The notes under the pieces are model-generated. The model had not been told where the DNA came from. It did not search any database and worked only from the letters and a program-made list of their open reading frames with translations. 17,634 nt of DNA, from the NCBI GenBank assembly GCA_035500455.1, contig DATJXG010000094.1, forward strand, positions 1 to 17,634, read 5' to 3'. Origin of the DNA: DATJXG01 sp035500455. Lineage in GTDB: Bacteria > Acidobacteriota > Terriglobia > Terriglobales > Acidobacteriaceae. This document shows positions 6,747 through 13,615 of the stretch, piece after piece. A program made the translations under genes and the position numbers. Each line of letters opens with the position of its first letter. Positions within the stretch are counted from its first letter, which is position 1.

Positions 6747-8756
6747 ATGTCAATCAGGACTCCACGGGCTGGCCGCAAGCTGCTGATTACAATCGCTATT
6801 CTTTCTCTTTGCTCAACTCTGACCTTCGCCCGGCAATGGGCCGTCCTGGGTCCGGACGGCGGCGATGTCCGCAGCCTCAGCTACGACCCCCATAACCCGG
6901 ATCGCCTCTTCCTGGGCACCGCAACCGGCACCATCTTTCTCTCCACCGACGACGGGCATCACTGGTCGCGCTTCGCCCACCTGGGCGGCGACGACTACGT
7001 GCTCGACCATATCGCCGTGAACCCGCAGGATTCTAACGTTATCTATGTAGCCGCATGGAGCGTCGAGAACCAGCAGGCCGGTGACCTCTTCCGCACCCGC
7101 GATGGCGGAAAAACCTGGGAGACACTGCCCGGGATGCATGACAAGTCGATCCGCGCCCTCTCGATGGCAGCCTCTGATGCCAACGTGCTCGTGGTTGGCG
7201 CCCTGGACGGCGTGTACCGCAGTAACGACGGCGGCAATAGCTGGTCACGGATTACGACCGCGCAGGGAGAGATCAAGAACATTGAATCGATCGCCGTGGA
7301 CCCGAAAGATCCGAACGTTGTCTATGCCGGTACCTGGCACCTGGCCTGGAAGACTTCCGACGGCGGCGCCACCTGGAGCCATATCAACAAGGGCATGATT
7401 GACGACTCCGACGTGTTCTCCATTATCGTGGACGGCTCAAATCCTGCAGTGGTGTTCGCCAGCGCCTGCTCGGGAATCTACCGCAGTGACAACTCCGGCG
7501 AACTGTTTCATAAGATTCAGGGCATCCCGTTTTCCGCCCGCCGAACCCGCGTGCTGAAGCAAGACCCGTCCGACCCCAACACGGTGTACGCCGGCACTAC
7601 CGAAGGCCTCTGGAAGACCTCCGACAGCGGCAAGTTCTGGAAGCGAGTCAGCGATTCGGAAGTCGTGGTCAACGATGTCTTAGTCGATCCCCGCAACTCG
7701 CGGCGTGTGCTCCTCGCCACCGATCGCAGCGGTGTGATGGCCAGCGATGATGGCGCGCAGACCTTTTCCGCCTCGAACCACGGATACAGCCACCGCTATG
7801 TCAGCTCTATCGTCGTCGATGGCAAAGATCCGAACACGGTCGAGGTCGGCGTCGTAAACGACCGGGAGTGGGGCGGTGTGTTCGCCTCCCACGACGGCGG
7901 CCAGCACTGGACCCAGGAAAGCACCGGCCTCGGCGGCCGCGATGTCTTCGCCCTGGCGGAAGCTCCCGGCGGCACGCTCATCGCCGGCACCAACCGCGGC
8001 GTGTTTCTCCTGCAGGCGGAATCGACTGCCTGGCGGCCGAGCAGCGCGGTCGTAAACGTCAAGACCAAGGTCCGCACCGTCATCCGCGGCAAGAAAAGAG
8101 TTCCCGTGACCTCGAAGATCGTGACCCGCGGCGTGCTGGATGGCCGTGTCAGCGATCTTCAGGTTGAGTCCGGACGCTGGCTGGCAGCAACCTCCAACGG
8201 TCTTTATATCAGCACCAACGACGGCAAAAGCTGGAGCGGCGGTCCGGTCCTCGGAAAGAACGAACTGGTATCGGTGCAGAGCAAAGGCGACCTGGTGGTG
8301 GCGGCGACGCGGCTGTACGTGCTGGTATCCAGGGATGGTGGTGAGACCTGGCAAGAGGCCAGCCTCGCGCCCTACGTCAACAGCATTCGCGGCGTAGCCA
8401 TTGCCCCGGATGGAGAGATTCTGGCTGCCTCGCGCGAAGGCGCCTTCCGCAGCTCCGATAACGGCGTCACCTGGGAGCACCTCATCAACGGCATTGCCGA
8501 CAAGAACATCAGCTCTATCGGATACGATCAGAAGGGTGGTCGACTCCTGGCCACCAGCCTGGCCACCGGTGTGGTGTTCGAAAGCCGTGACAGCGGCCGC
8601 AGCTGGAAGCGCGGGCCCGATGCCGGCTATCCCTTGCGCTGCCTCAGCATCGCCCACGGACGCCTGCTGGCGGCCACTCCGTTCGACGGAGTGATCGCCC
8701 AACCGCAAGACGACGCCGAAAGCGCCTCCGCCGCGATGAGCGGCTCATCCAACTAA
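6747..8756 (+). CDS. Secreted Asp-box (BNR/sortilin-like) beta-propeller protein
   Basis: The 669-residue protein has a signal peptide (residues 1 to about 28, cleavage after TFA). Twelve Asp-box motifs of the S-x-D-x-G-x-x-W type follow, among them STDDGHHW (about 66-73), TRDGGKTW, SNDGGNSW, TSDGGATW, TSDSGKFW, SHDGGQHW, STNDGKSW, SRDGGETW, SSDNGVTW and SRDSGRSW; a few are degenerate, such as SDNSGELF. Alternating DPxxPNxVYAGT-like strands support a VPS10/YCF48-like double propeller. A Lys/Arg-rich insertion at about residues 432-464 separates the two halves. Sialidase or other glycosidase catalytic residues cannot be assigned, so a surface scaffold or assembly role fits better than an enzyme. 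It is monocistronic, and a palindromic repeat begins 9 bp after the stop. Confidence 0.85.
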   Translation: MSIRTPRAGRKLLITIAILSLCSTLTFARQWAVLGPDGGDVRSLSYDPHNPDRLFLGTATGTIFLSTDDGHHWSRFAHLGGDDYVLDHIAVNPQDSNVIYVAAWSVENQQAGDLFRTRDGGKTWETLPGMHDKSIRALSMAASDANVLVVGALDGVYRSNDGGNSWSRITTAQGEIKNIESIAVDPKDPNVVYAGTWHLAWKTSDGGATWSHINKGMIDDSDVFSIIVDGSNPAVVFASACSGIYRSDNSGELFHKIQGIPFSARRTRVLKQDPSDPNTVYAGTTEGLWKTSDSGKFWKRVSDSEVVVNDVLVDPRNSRRVLLATDRSGVMASDDGAQTFSASNHGYSHRYVSSIVVDGKDPNTVEVGVVNDREWGGVFASHDGGQHWTQESTGLGGRDVFALAEAPGGTLIAGTNRGVFLLQAESTAWRPSSAVVNVKTKVRTVIRGKKRVPVTSKIVTRGVLDGRVSDLQVESGRWLAATSNGLYISTNDGKSWSGGPVLGKNELVSVQSKGDLVVAATRLYVLVSRDGGETWQEASLAPYVNSIRGVAIAPDGEILAASREGAFRSSDNGVTWEHLINGIADKNISSIGYDQKGGRLLATSLATGVVFESRDSGRSWKRGPDAGYPLRCLSIAHGRLLAATPFDGVIAQPQDDAESASAAMSGSSN

Positions 8757-8765
8757 TCTGCTCAT

Positions 8766-8814
8766 GTAGGGACGGGGCCTGCCCCGTCCCGCGAGCGAAG
8801 CGAGCGCAGCTACC
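8766..8814 (+). repeat. GTAGG palindromic repeat, copy C
   Basis: The copy starts GTAGGGAC and contains perfect 10-bp arms, GGGACGGGGC (8769-8778) and GCCCCGTCCC (8781-8790), around two bases. The direct repeat GCGAGC, GAA, GCGAGC follows, and the element ends in TACC. It begins 9 bp after the Asp-box gene stop. The second half matches copy B closely. Confidence 0.75.
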
Positions 8815-8906
8815 CGACCTCTGTCTCGCAGAAAACTCCACCCACAATCAGTTTGCTGGGGTTAGCTTCGCTCACCAAGCGGGACAATCCCCGCCATGAC
8901 ACAGTT

Positions 8907-9305
8907 CTATGCGCGATTTCTCAGGATTGAAATTCCTTTTACTTTGAGGAGCTTCTCGTCCGCCGTAGCCAGCGTCAGATCAAATACCTTGGCCGTTGCC
9001 ACCAGGAAGTGGTCGGCAGGATCGCGGTGAGAAAGTTCCAGACGGCCAATCTCCTGAGCGACTTCGTGGGTAACCGGTGCCTCCTTTACCGAAAGTGCCC
9101 GCATGGCACGGGCGATCCAACCAGCCAGATCCACTTCCGGCAGCAGTCGCCCCTTGCGATGAAGCACAATCACCTCCCAGACGCTGATGGGGGAAAGCCA
9201 CAGTTCAGTTCCCGAGTCGGCGATCGCGTTTGCCATCCGCGACGAAAGGCGCTCCGGCTCGAGCACGCTCCATACCCAAATGTGTGTATCCAACAGCAGC
9301 TTCAT
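8907..9305 (-). CDS. VapC-family PIN-domain toxin
   Basis: The 132-residue protein has the PIN ribonuclease fold signature: MKLLLDTHIWVW with Asp6, SVWEV with Glu44, HRDPADHFLVATA with Asp95 and Asp98, and LATADEKL with Asp116. These acidic residues should bind the Mg2+ or Mn2+ needed for RNA cleavage, and all appear to be present, so the toxin is probably active. Its start overlaps the end of the antitoxin gene by four bases (ATGA, 9302-9305), as expected of a translationally coupled pair; it has no ribosome-binding site of its own need. It belongs to the PIN subgroup paired with Phd/YefM-type antitoxins. Target RNA is unknown. Confidence 0.9.
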   Translation of the reverse strand: MKLLLDTHIWVWSVLEPERLSSRMANAIADSGTELWLSPISVWEVIVLHRKGRLLPEVDLAGWIARAMRALSVKEAPVTHEVAQEIGRLELSHRDPADHFLVATAKVFDLTLATADEKLLKVKGISILRNRA

Positions 9306-9544
9306 GAGCGCAGGACTTCCCAGTCTTCCTCGTCACTGGCGGGAGAGACGATGTCGCCGGCAATCTGCGCCGTTCCGCGCATGGTGCCCAGCTCGCGCTT
9401 CTTGCGCTGCACCGCCTGGGGCGGCACGACTTCCGCAACCGGCTCGCCAAAGCGCGTCACGCGGATGGGCTTTCCGGTTTTCCGCACCTGCTCCAGGACG
9501 GCGAGACAGGTGGCCTTGAACTTCGAGATGGCAATCTCTTGCAT
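9302..9544 (-). CDS. Phd/YefM-type antitoxin
   Basis: The 80-residue protein begins MQEIAISKFKATCLAVLEQV and continues KTGKPIRVTRFGEPVAEVVP. This is the classic Phd/YefM N-terminal DNA-binding and dimerisation domain, with the GKPIxVTRxGxPVA core at about residues 24-38. The C-terminal 35 residues are polar and acidic (SDEEDWEVLRS) and should wrap the PIN toxin. GGAAG lies 7-11 bases upstream of the ATG as a ribosome-binding site. A TATAAT box and a 21-bp palindrome lie just upstream, so autoregulation by the antitoxin, with or without the toxin, is likely. Confidence 0.9.
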   Translation of the reverse strand: MQEIAISKFKATCLAVLEQVRKTGKPIRVTRFGEPVAEVVPPQAVQRKKRELGTMRGTAQIAGDIVSPASDEEDWEVLRS

Positions 9545-9564
9545 GATCCGATCTTCCTTGTTTG

Positions 9565-9590
9565 ATTATACCATGGTCAATGACTATGGT
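9565..9590 (-). promoter_or_regulatory. Toxin-antitoxin -10 box and palindromic operator
   Basis: On the minus strand a consensus TATAAT occupies 9570-9565. The operator has 10-bp arms, ACCATGGTCA (9570-9579) and TGACTATGGT (9581-9590), complementary at 9 of 10 positions around one central A. It touches the -10 box and covers the spacer region, so a bound Phd-type dimer would block RNA polymerase. No good -35 hexamer is seen. Transcription would start near 9558, giving a leader of about 13 bases that includes the ribosome-binding site. Confidence 0.7.
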
Positions 9591-9625
9591 CTGATTTGTC
9601 CACCACGCGCAGGTTGAGGAACGCA

Positions 9626-9717
9626 ACACAAAGTGTGTTTCTCTTCGCGTTCTTTGCGATCTTTGCGGTGAAGCGTTTTTTCTTAACCGCCAAGGTCGCA
9701 GAGAAGATCGCAAAGCC
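9626..9717. repeat. Dispersed CTTTGCGG-GAAG-TTTTTT repeat with imperfect hairpin, copy 2
   Basis: A small perfect hairpin (AACACA, AAG, TGTGTT at 9626-9640) leads into TTCTTTGCGATCTTTGCGGT (9651-9670). That sequence pairs imperfectly with ACCGCCAAGGTCGCAGAGAA and following bases (9687-9716) across a T-rich loop. The core CTTTGCGGTGAAGCGTTTTTT aligns with the repeat at 6521-6570. It is intergenic and has no coding potential that I trust. Confidence 0.5.
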
Positions 9718-9751
9718 ATTGGCTCTTAAACCCGGCGAAATTACTCCATAG

Positions 9752-9764
9752 GGAAGCTGCTTCC
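9752..9764. promoter_or_regulatory. Palindrome, candidate upstream activator site
   Basis: GGAAGC (9752-9757), T, GCTTCC (9759-9764) is a perfect 13-bp palindrome. Its centre lies about 90 bp upstream of the start predicted from the -24/-12 promoter. That distance is usual for enhancer sites of NtrC-type activators, one of which is encoded at 12113. I did not find the same palindrome elsewhere in the window. Confidence 0.35.
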
Positions 9765-9821
9765 TGGTGCCAGCTATTGTGAATTTCCTTTAACCCCCTG
9801 ATTTTGCGGCGCTACCCGCTT

Positions 9822-9837
9822 TGGCATCCTTCTTGCG
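9822..9837 (+). promoter_or_regulatory. Sigma54-type (-24/-12) promoter of the lipoprotein gene
   Basis: TGGCAT (9822-9827), CCTTC, TTGCG (9833-9837) matches the sigma54 consensus TGGCAC-N5-TTGCW with exact spacing; the invariant GG and GC dinucleotides are in place and only the last base of each element deviates. The predicted start is near 9848, about 30 bases before the ATG at 9878. It is the only non-coding site in the window with both TGGCA and TTGC correctly spaced. Confidence 0.6.
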
Positions 9838-9877
9838 ACTTGTCAGGCCAGCGAATAGAGCGGAGCATCCTTAGGTC

Positions 9878-10480
9878 ATGCACGTGGAACGCAAAATCGC
9901 AGCCTTAGTAGCGCTGGCGATTTTCTCCGCCGGATGCAATCAGCGGCCGGAGGAGCCGGAGTTGGTAAAACCCTCCCCGCAAACCCTGCCCTTCAATCAA
10001 ACTGCGGCCCAGAAAGGCAAATCTCCTACGGTCGCGCTCGACATCATCCCCGCCGGCACTGCCATTCGGGTGCGGCTGCAGGCGCCGCTCTCCAGCATCA
10101 CCGCCCGTACTGGCGATGCCTTTACCGCCGTGCTCGACCAGTCCCTCATACTCGACGGCCAACTGTTGTTCCCACGCGGCGCCGCCATTACTGGCAGAGT
10201 GCTCGAGGCAAAGCCCTGGGGCGCCGTTTCCGGCCCTGGCTATCTGCGCCTGACCCTCACCCAGATCATCCTGAACGGAAAATCATTGAAGCTTGAAACC
10301 TCCAGTTTCTTCGCCAAGGGCGAGGAGAACAAGACACCGACTGGCGCGCCCTTGATGACCGCCGTCAGCCGCAGCACAAATGTCACCCGGCCCCTCCCTT
10401 CTTCGACCCGCGACATCAAGCTGCCGCCGCAACAGCCGCTCACCTTCCGTCTCGCCGCCGGTCTGGAACTGCCTGGCTAA
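9878..10480 (+). CDS. Predicted lipoprotein with beta-rich domain (TrbI/VirB10-like pattern)
   Basis: The 200-residue protein has a lipoprotein signal ending FSAGC (Cys20), then a Pro/Glu/Gln-rich linker to about residue 50. The domain that follows reads IPAGTAIRVRL (about 57-67), TGDAFTAVLDQSL, LLFPRGAAITGRVLEA (about 96-111), YLRLTLTQIILNGKSLKLETS. This IPAGT, then GD.F.A, then PRGA.I.GRV order resembles the beta-barrel-like core of TrbI/VirB10-type proteins, but no secretion genes are nearby, so conjugation is not implied. A short Thr/Ser/Pro-rich tail ends in FRLAAGLELPG. It is probably an envelope protein of unknown job. The ribosome-binding site is weak (GGAG 12 bases upstream). A sigma54-type promoter precedes it. 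Confidence 0.75.
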   Translation: MHVERKIAALVALAIFSAGCNQRPEEPELVKPSPQTLPFNQTAAQKGKSPTVALDIIPAGTAIRVRLQAPLSSITARTGDAFTAVLDQSLILDGQLLFPRGAAITGRVLEAKPWGAVSGPGYLRLTLTQIILNGKSLKLETSSFFAKGEENKTPTGAPLMTAVSRSTNVTRPLPSSTRDIKLPPQQPLTFRLAAGLELPG

Positions 10481-10663
10481 GACCGGTCTCAGAATATTCC
10501 TGGGAAGGCACGACCTCGGAGGTTGCCGAAAAAACTGACGATCACGTCGATCCCCGTGGAAGAGTAGCCCTAGGGCCGCAATTCAGATGGGTCTTATGCT
10601 TCCGCCGCCAATCGAAACTTCCCATTCCGGGCCGGATTTTCTCCACTCCCAATTTGGTTTGCA

Positions 10664-10683
10664 CGTCACAGATTCATGTGACG
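10664..10683. promoter_or_regulatory. 20-bp palindromic operator upstream of the kinase operon
   Basis: CGTCACA (10664-10670), six bases, TGTGACG (10677-10683): the 7-bp arms are perfect. The centre is about 52 bp upstream of the predicted transcription start and lies just before the -35 box, a position that suits an activator. The arms are the reverse of the CRP order (TGTGA-N6-TCACA), so a standard CRP site is not claimed. Confidence 0.5.
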
Positions 10684-10690
10684 AATAACC

Positions 10691-10719
10691 TTAGCACCCG
10701 CCTCAATCCCGCCTACACT
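10691..10719 (+). promoter_or_regulatory. Sigma70-like promoter candidate of the kinase operon
   Basis: TTAGCA (10691-10696), a 17-bp spacer and TACACT (10714-10719) each match the consensus at four of six positions. Transcription would start near 10726. Confidence 0.4.
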
Positions 10720-10937
10720 TCCCGAATGGGGAGCACCAAAGAAGGTCTCAAATGGAACCACGATGCTCTCCGCTGGCACTCATTGCCTCGCCGCCGAACC
10801 GAAGACTCTATTGCTTCCCTTTGTGGGCGGCGTCCCGAGCCGCGGTGGTTCAGGGCGGGCCCAAGTCAATCTTCATCTTTCGCCTGGCGGGAGGTTTCCT
10901 TGGAAACAAGCCGGCAAGCAGTTTCGAAGAGCCAATT

Positions 10938-12116
10938 ATGAGCGCGGTGGCGCCCCTGCCCGTCAGCAACGAAGAAGCCCTCGACCCCGTAGTGCTGCGC
11001 GCCGGCCTCGAAGCCTGCGGCGAAGGCCTGGCTCTTGCCGCCGGCGGGCGTGTGCTTTACGCGAACCAGGCCTTCGCCGAAGCGCTGGGTTTTAACCACG
11101 GAGCGGAAATCCATGGCCGCGCGCTTACCGATCTCCTGCTTCAGGACCAGAACATGGACGGGCTGCAGAAGCGCTGCATCGGGGTGGTGAGGGATTCAGA
11201 AGCCGCCGGTTGCGAGACTGCCGATCTGGGCCACCCGCGCCGCGCTCCTCGCCATGAGGACCCAGCCTTGCTCCTGGAAACCACCAGCACCGTCTTTCAG
11301 GCGCGCGGCCGGGAGTGGCAAATCCTGAGCGCCCGCCGAGCCCAGGACGGCTCCTTACCGCCGCCTGCAGCGCAGCGAATGGAGGCCGTAGGCAGGCTGG
11401 TGAGCGGTGTCGCCCACGATTTCAACAACCTTTTGACCGGCGTCCTGCTTTATTGCGATCTGCTGCACGCCAACCTGGAGCGGGCGCCTCAACTCGTCCG
11501 CCATGTGGACGAAATGCGCGCCGCCGCCCAACGCGGCGCAACCCTTATCCGGCAACTGCTGGAGCTGGCGCGGCAGCAGCCCTCTCCACCCGGCTTGCTC
11601 TCCTGGAATGAGGCCGTCCGCGGACTGGCGGACTTCCTCCGCCGCCTGATCGGGGAAAACGTCGTTCTGGCCACCGATCTAGCCGCCGGCCTGGCGCCGG
11701 TGCGCATGGACCCGGCCGAGATGCAGCAGGTGATTCTCAATCTGGTGCTGAACGCGCGCGACGCCATGCCCGAAGGCGGGCGCATCACCGTGGCGACACG
11801 CAACTCCCGCTTCCAGCCCGAGAACGGCGAACCAGAAGGCCGCGCGATGGTGGAGTTCAGCGTCACCGACACCGGCCGCGGCATGGATGACGCTACCCGC
11901 GCCCAGGTCTTCCATCCCTTTTTCACCACCAAGCCCGCCGGACAAGGCTCCGGTATCGGCCTGGCGACGGTTCACGGCATCGTCCTGCGGCAGAAGGGCA
12001 CGGTACGCGTGGAAAGCGCTCCCGGCAAGGGAACGCGCGTGCTGGTCTGCCTGCCACAGGGTTCTACCGGCAATTTCGATTCTGATCCCGCAATCCTACG
12101 AGGTAATTCCTTATGA
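10938..12116 (+). CDS. Soluble PAS-domain histidine kinase (NtrB-like)
   Basis: The 392-residue protein has no membrane segment, so it should sense a cytoplasmic signal or partner. An N-terminal PAS-like domain spans about 15-135 (LRAGLEACGEGLALAAGGRV, then LYANQAFAEALGF). The dimerisation and phosphotransfer helix carries the H-box VAHDFNNLLTG with His160. The ATPase domain shows the N-box NLVLNARDAMPEGG (Asn272), the G1 box DTGRGMD (Asp311), the F-box FHPFFTTK and the G2 box GSGIGLATVHG (about 337-347). All catalytic boxes are intact. The cognate regulator follows with an ATGA overlap. The start at 10938 fits the start of the PAS domain and has GAAGAG six bases upstream; an upstream in-frame ATG (10752) with a comparable ribosome-binding site would add 62 residues of unusual composition. 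Confidence 0.92.
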   Translation: MSAVAPLPVSNEEALDPVVLRAGLEACGEGLALAAGGRVLYANQAFAEALGFNHGAEIHGRALTDLLLQDQNMDGLQKRCIGVVRDSEAAGCETADLGHPRRAPRHEDPALLLETTSTVFQARGREWQILSARRAQDGSLPPPAAQRMEAVGRLVSGVAHDFNNLLTGVLLYCDLLHANLERAPQLVRHVDEMRAAAQRGATLIRQLLELARQQPSPPGLLSWNEAVRGLADFLRRLIGENVVLATDLAAGLAPVRMDPAEMQQVILNLVLNARDAMPEGGRITVATRNSRFQPENGEPEGRAMVEFSVTDTGRGMDDATRAQVFHPFFTTKPAGQGSGIGLATVHGIVLRQKGTVRVESAPGKGTRVLVCLPQGSTGNFDSDPAILRGNSL

Positions 12117-13525
12117 GCACCCTTGTTGCCGCCGCTTCTTCGTATCTTCCTCCCCAGATCGAAGGGGCAAACCTTCTTAACCTGATGATCATCGACGACG
12201 AGCGCGCGGTGCGCGAAGTGTGCCGCGAAGTGGCGCAGTCGCTCGGCTTCAATACCTGCGTCGCTGACTCGGCAGAACATGCCTACCGCATGTTGGACGC
12301 CCAGGGCACCGACGTGGTTCTGCTCGACCTGCGCCTGCCGGGCGCGGGAGGTCTCGAAGCTCTGCGGCAAATTAAAGAGCGCCGCCCCGACGCCGCCGTC
12401 ATCGTGGTCACCGGCTACGGCACCGTGCAGTCCGCGGTGCAGGCCATGAAGAACGGCGCCTACGACTACGTGACCAAGCCCTTCAGCATGGAAGAGCTGC
12501 GCCTGCTGCTGGAGCGCGTCTCCGCCCACCTGAAGCTGAAAACCGAAAACCGCATCCTGCGCGAGAAGGTGAAATCCAAACAGGGCTTCGGCAGCATCAT
12601 CGGGCGCGCTCCGGAGATGGAGAAGCTCTACCGCATCATCGCCAAGGCGGCGCACAGCAACCATCCCGTGCTCATCATGGGCGAAAGCGGCACCGGCAAA
12701 GAGATGGTCGCCCGCGCCATCCACTTCTCCGGCCCCTATCGCGACAAGCCCTTCATCCCGGTCGATTGCGGGTCGCTGGTGCCCACGCTCATCGAAAGCG
12801 AACTCTTCGGATACGTGAAGGGCGCGTTCACCGGCGCGGGGCAGCCCAAAGACGGCCTGCTGGCCATCGCCGAAGGCGGCACCGCCTTTCTCGACGAAAT
12901 CGGCGAAATGCCCGTGGACCTGCAGGCCAAGCTGCTGCGTGCCATCCAGGAAAAGGAGATCCGGCCCGTCGGCAGCACCAAGCGGGTGCCCATCAACGTG
13001 CGGATTCTGGCGGCGACCAATCGCGACCTGGAGCACGCAGTGTCGCAGGGAGCCTTCCGCCGCGATCTTTATTTCCGGCTCAATGTTCTGAGCCTCAGGA
13101 TTCCCCCGCTGCGCGAGCGCCGCCAGGATATCCCGCTTCTGGCCGGGCACTTCCTCGACCGCATGACCCGCTCCTCCGGTTTCGAGCGCACCCTGAGCGA
13201 TGACGCGATGAAGGCCATGCTGGCCTATGACTGGCCGGGAAACGTCCGCGAACTGGAAAACTGCCTGGAACGGGCCTGCGCCCTGACCACTGGGCCGGTG
13301 ATTCACGTGCAGGATTTGCCCAGTTCGATCCACGGCGCGGTCAGCCTGCTGAGCGAAGCCGGCAATGGCTCGCCTCGCATCCTCCCAATGGCTGAACTGG
13401 AGAAGCAAACGATTCTCAGCACCATCACCCAGCTCAACGGCGATAAACTGCTCGCCGCCCGCATGCTAGGCATCGGGAAAACAACGCTTTACCGGAAGTT
13501 GAAGGAATACTCATCCCCGGAGTGA
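12113..13525 (+). CDS. NtrC-family sigma54-dependent response regulator
   Basis: The 470-residue regulator has three domains. The receiver (about 22-140) has the acidic pair Asp28/Asp29, the phospho-acceptor Asp72 in LLDLRLPG, Thr100 and Lys122 in TKPF. The AAA+ domain (about 160-395) has Walker A GESGTGKE (190-197), the sigma54-contacting GAFTGA loop (237-242) and Walker B TAFLDEIGE with Asp261 and Glu262. A Fis-type helix-turn-helix closes the protein (about 425-466, LLAARMLGIGKTTLYRKLKEY). The element before GAFTGA reads LFGYVK where LFGHEK is usual. It should bind enhancer sites and activate sigma54 promoters when phosphorylated by the kinase encoded upstream. Its gene overlaps the kinase gene by four bases and has GAGG eight to nine bases before the ATG. 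A matching sigma54 promoter lies 2.3 kb upstream. Confidence 0.95.
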   Translation: MSTLVAAASSYLPPQIEGANLLNLMIIDDERAVREVCREVAQSLGFNTCVADSAEHAYRMLDAQGTDVVLLDLRLPGAGGLEALRQIKERRPDAAVIVVTGYGTVQSAVQAMKNGAYDYVTKPFSMEELRLLLERVSAHLKLKTENRILREKVKSKQGFGSIIGRAPEMEKLYRIIAKAAHSNHPVLIMGESGTGKEMVARAIHFSGPYRDKPFIPVDCGSLVPTLIESELFGYVKGAFTGAGQPKDGLLAIAEGGTAFLDEIGEMPVDLQAKLLRAIQEKEIRPVGSTKRVPINVRILAATNRDLEHAVSQGAFRRDLYFRLNVLSLRIPPLRERRQDIPLLAGHFLDRMTRSSGFERTLSDDAMKAMLAYDWPGNVRELENCLERACALTTGPVIHVQDLPSSIHGAVSLLSEAGNGSPRILPMAELEKQTILSTITQLNGDKLLAARMLGIGKTTLYRKLKEYSSPE

Positions 13526-13531
13526 GCGCCG

Positions 13532-13615
13532 CTTCCCGCACCGGGAAGGTGGTGCTTAGGCCTTTTGCTGTAAGTCTTGCGCTTTCAATAGCAAGACTCT
13601 GGCTGCACACGTGCA
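13532..13615. promoter_or_regulatory. Hairpin cluster between the regulator and the small receiver-like gene
   Basis: Three symmetrical elements lie in one 102-bp gap. First, CTTCCCG, CAC, CGGGAAG (13532-13548). Second, AGTCTTGC (13573-13580) pairs with GCAAGACT (13591-13598) across ten bases. Third, the palindrome TGCAC, AC, GTGCA (13604-13615) ends 12 bp before the next ATG. No T-tract follows any of them, so simple termination is not clear; partial termination, RNA processing or protein binding are possible. Confidence 0.4.

Larger units (their letters stand above)
9545..9877. other. Intergenic region between the toxin-antitoxin pair and the lipoprotein gene
   Basis: These 333 bases separate divergent units. 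From left to right they hold the toxin-antitoxin -10 box and operator (9565-9590), a dispersed repeat with imperfect hairpin (9626-9717), a 13-bp palindrome (9752-9764), a sigma54-type promoter (9822-9837) and the short leader of the lipoprotein gene. Confidence 0.7.
10481..10937. other. Upstream region and leader of the kinase-regulator operon
   Basis: These 457 bases hold a 20-bp perfect palindrome (10664-10683), a sigma70-like promoter (10691-10719) and a long leader. An ATG at 10752, in frame with the kinase and with AGAAGG six bases upstream, could extend the kinase by 62 residues. The leader contains a hairpin capped by CTTG (GTTTC 10894-10898 with GAAAC 10903-10907). The first 170 bases show nothing I can name. 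Confidence 0.5.

Noticed and set aside
7680..8708. A 342-codon minus-strand open frame within the Asp-box gene
   Set aside because: It mirrors the repeated Asp-box codons; the plus-strand product is clearly the real one.
9561..9590. TTGACC close to TATAAT on the minus strand as the -35 box of the toxin-antitoxin promoter
   Set aside because: The spacing is only four bases; the TTGACC belongs to the operator arm.
10664..10683. A CRP binding site
   Set aside because: The half-sites are in the opposite order to TGTGA-N6-TCACA; it is kept only as an unnamed palindrome.
10774..10788. TGGCAC followed by TTGC in the kinase leader, as a sigma54 promoter
   Set aside because: Only three bases lie between the elements instead of five, so the -24/-12 spacing is wrong.
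11972..13408. A 478-codon open frame on the minus strand across the sigma54 regulator gene
   Set aside because: The plus strand encodes an unmistakable NtrC-type protein with all motifs. The antisense frame has a His/Gly/Ala-rich shadow composition and no domain.
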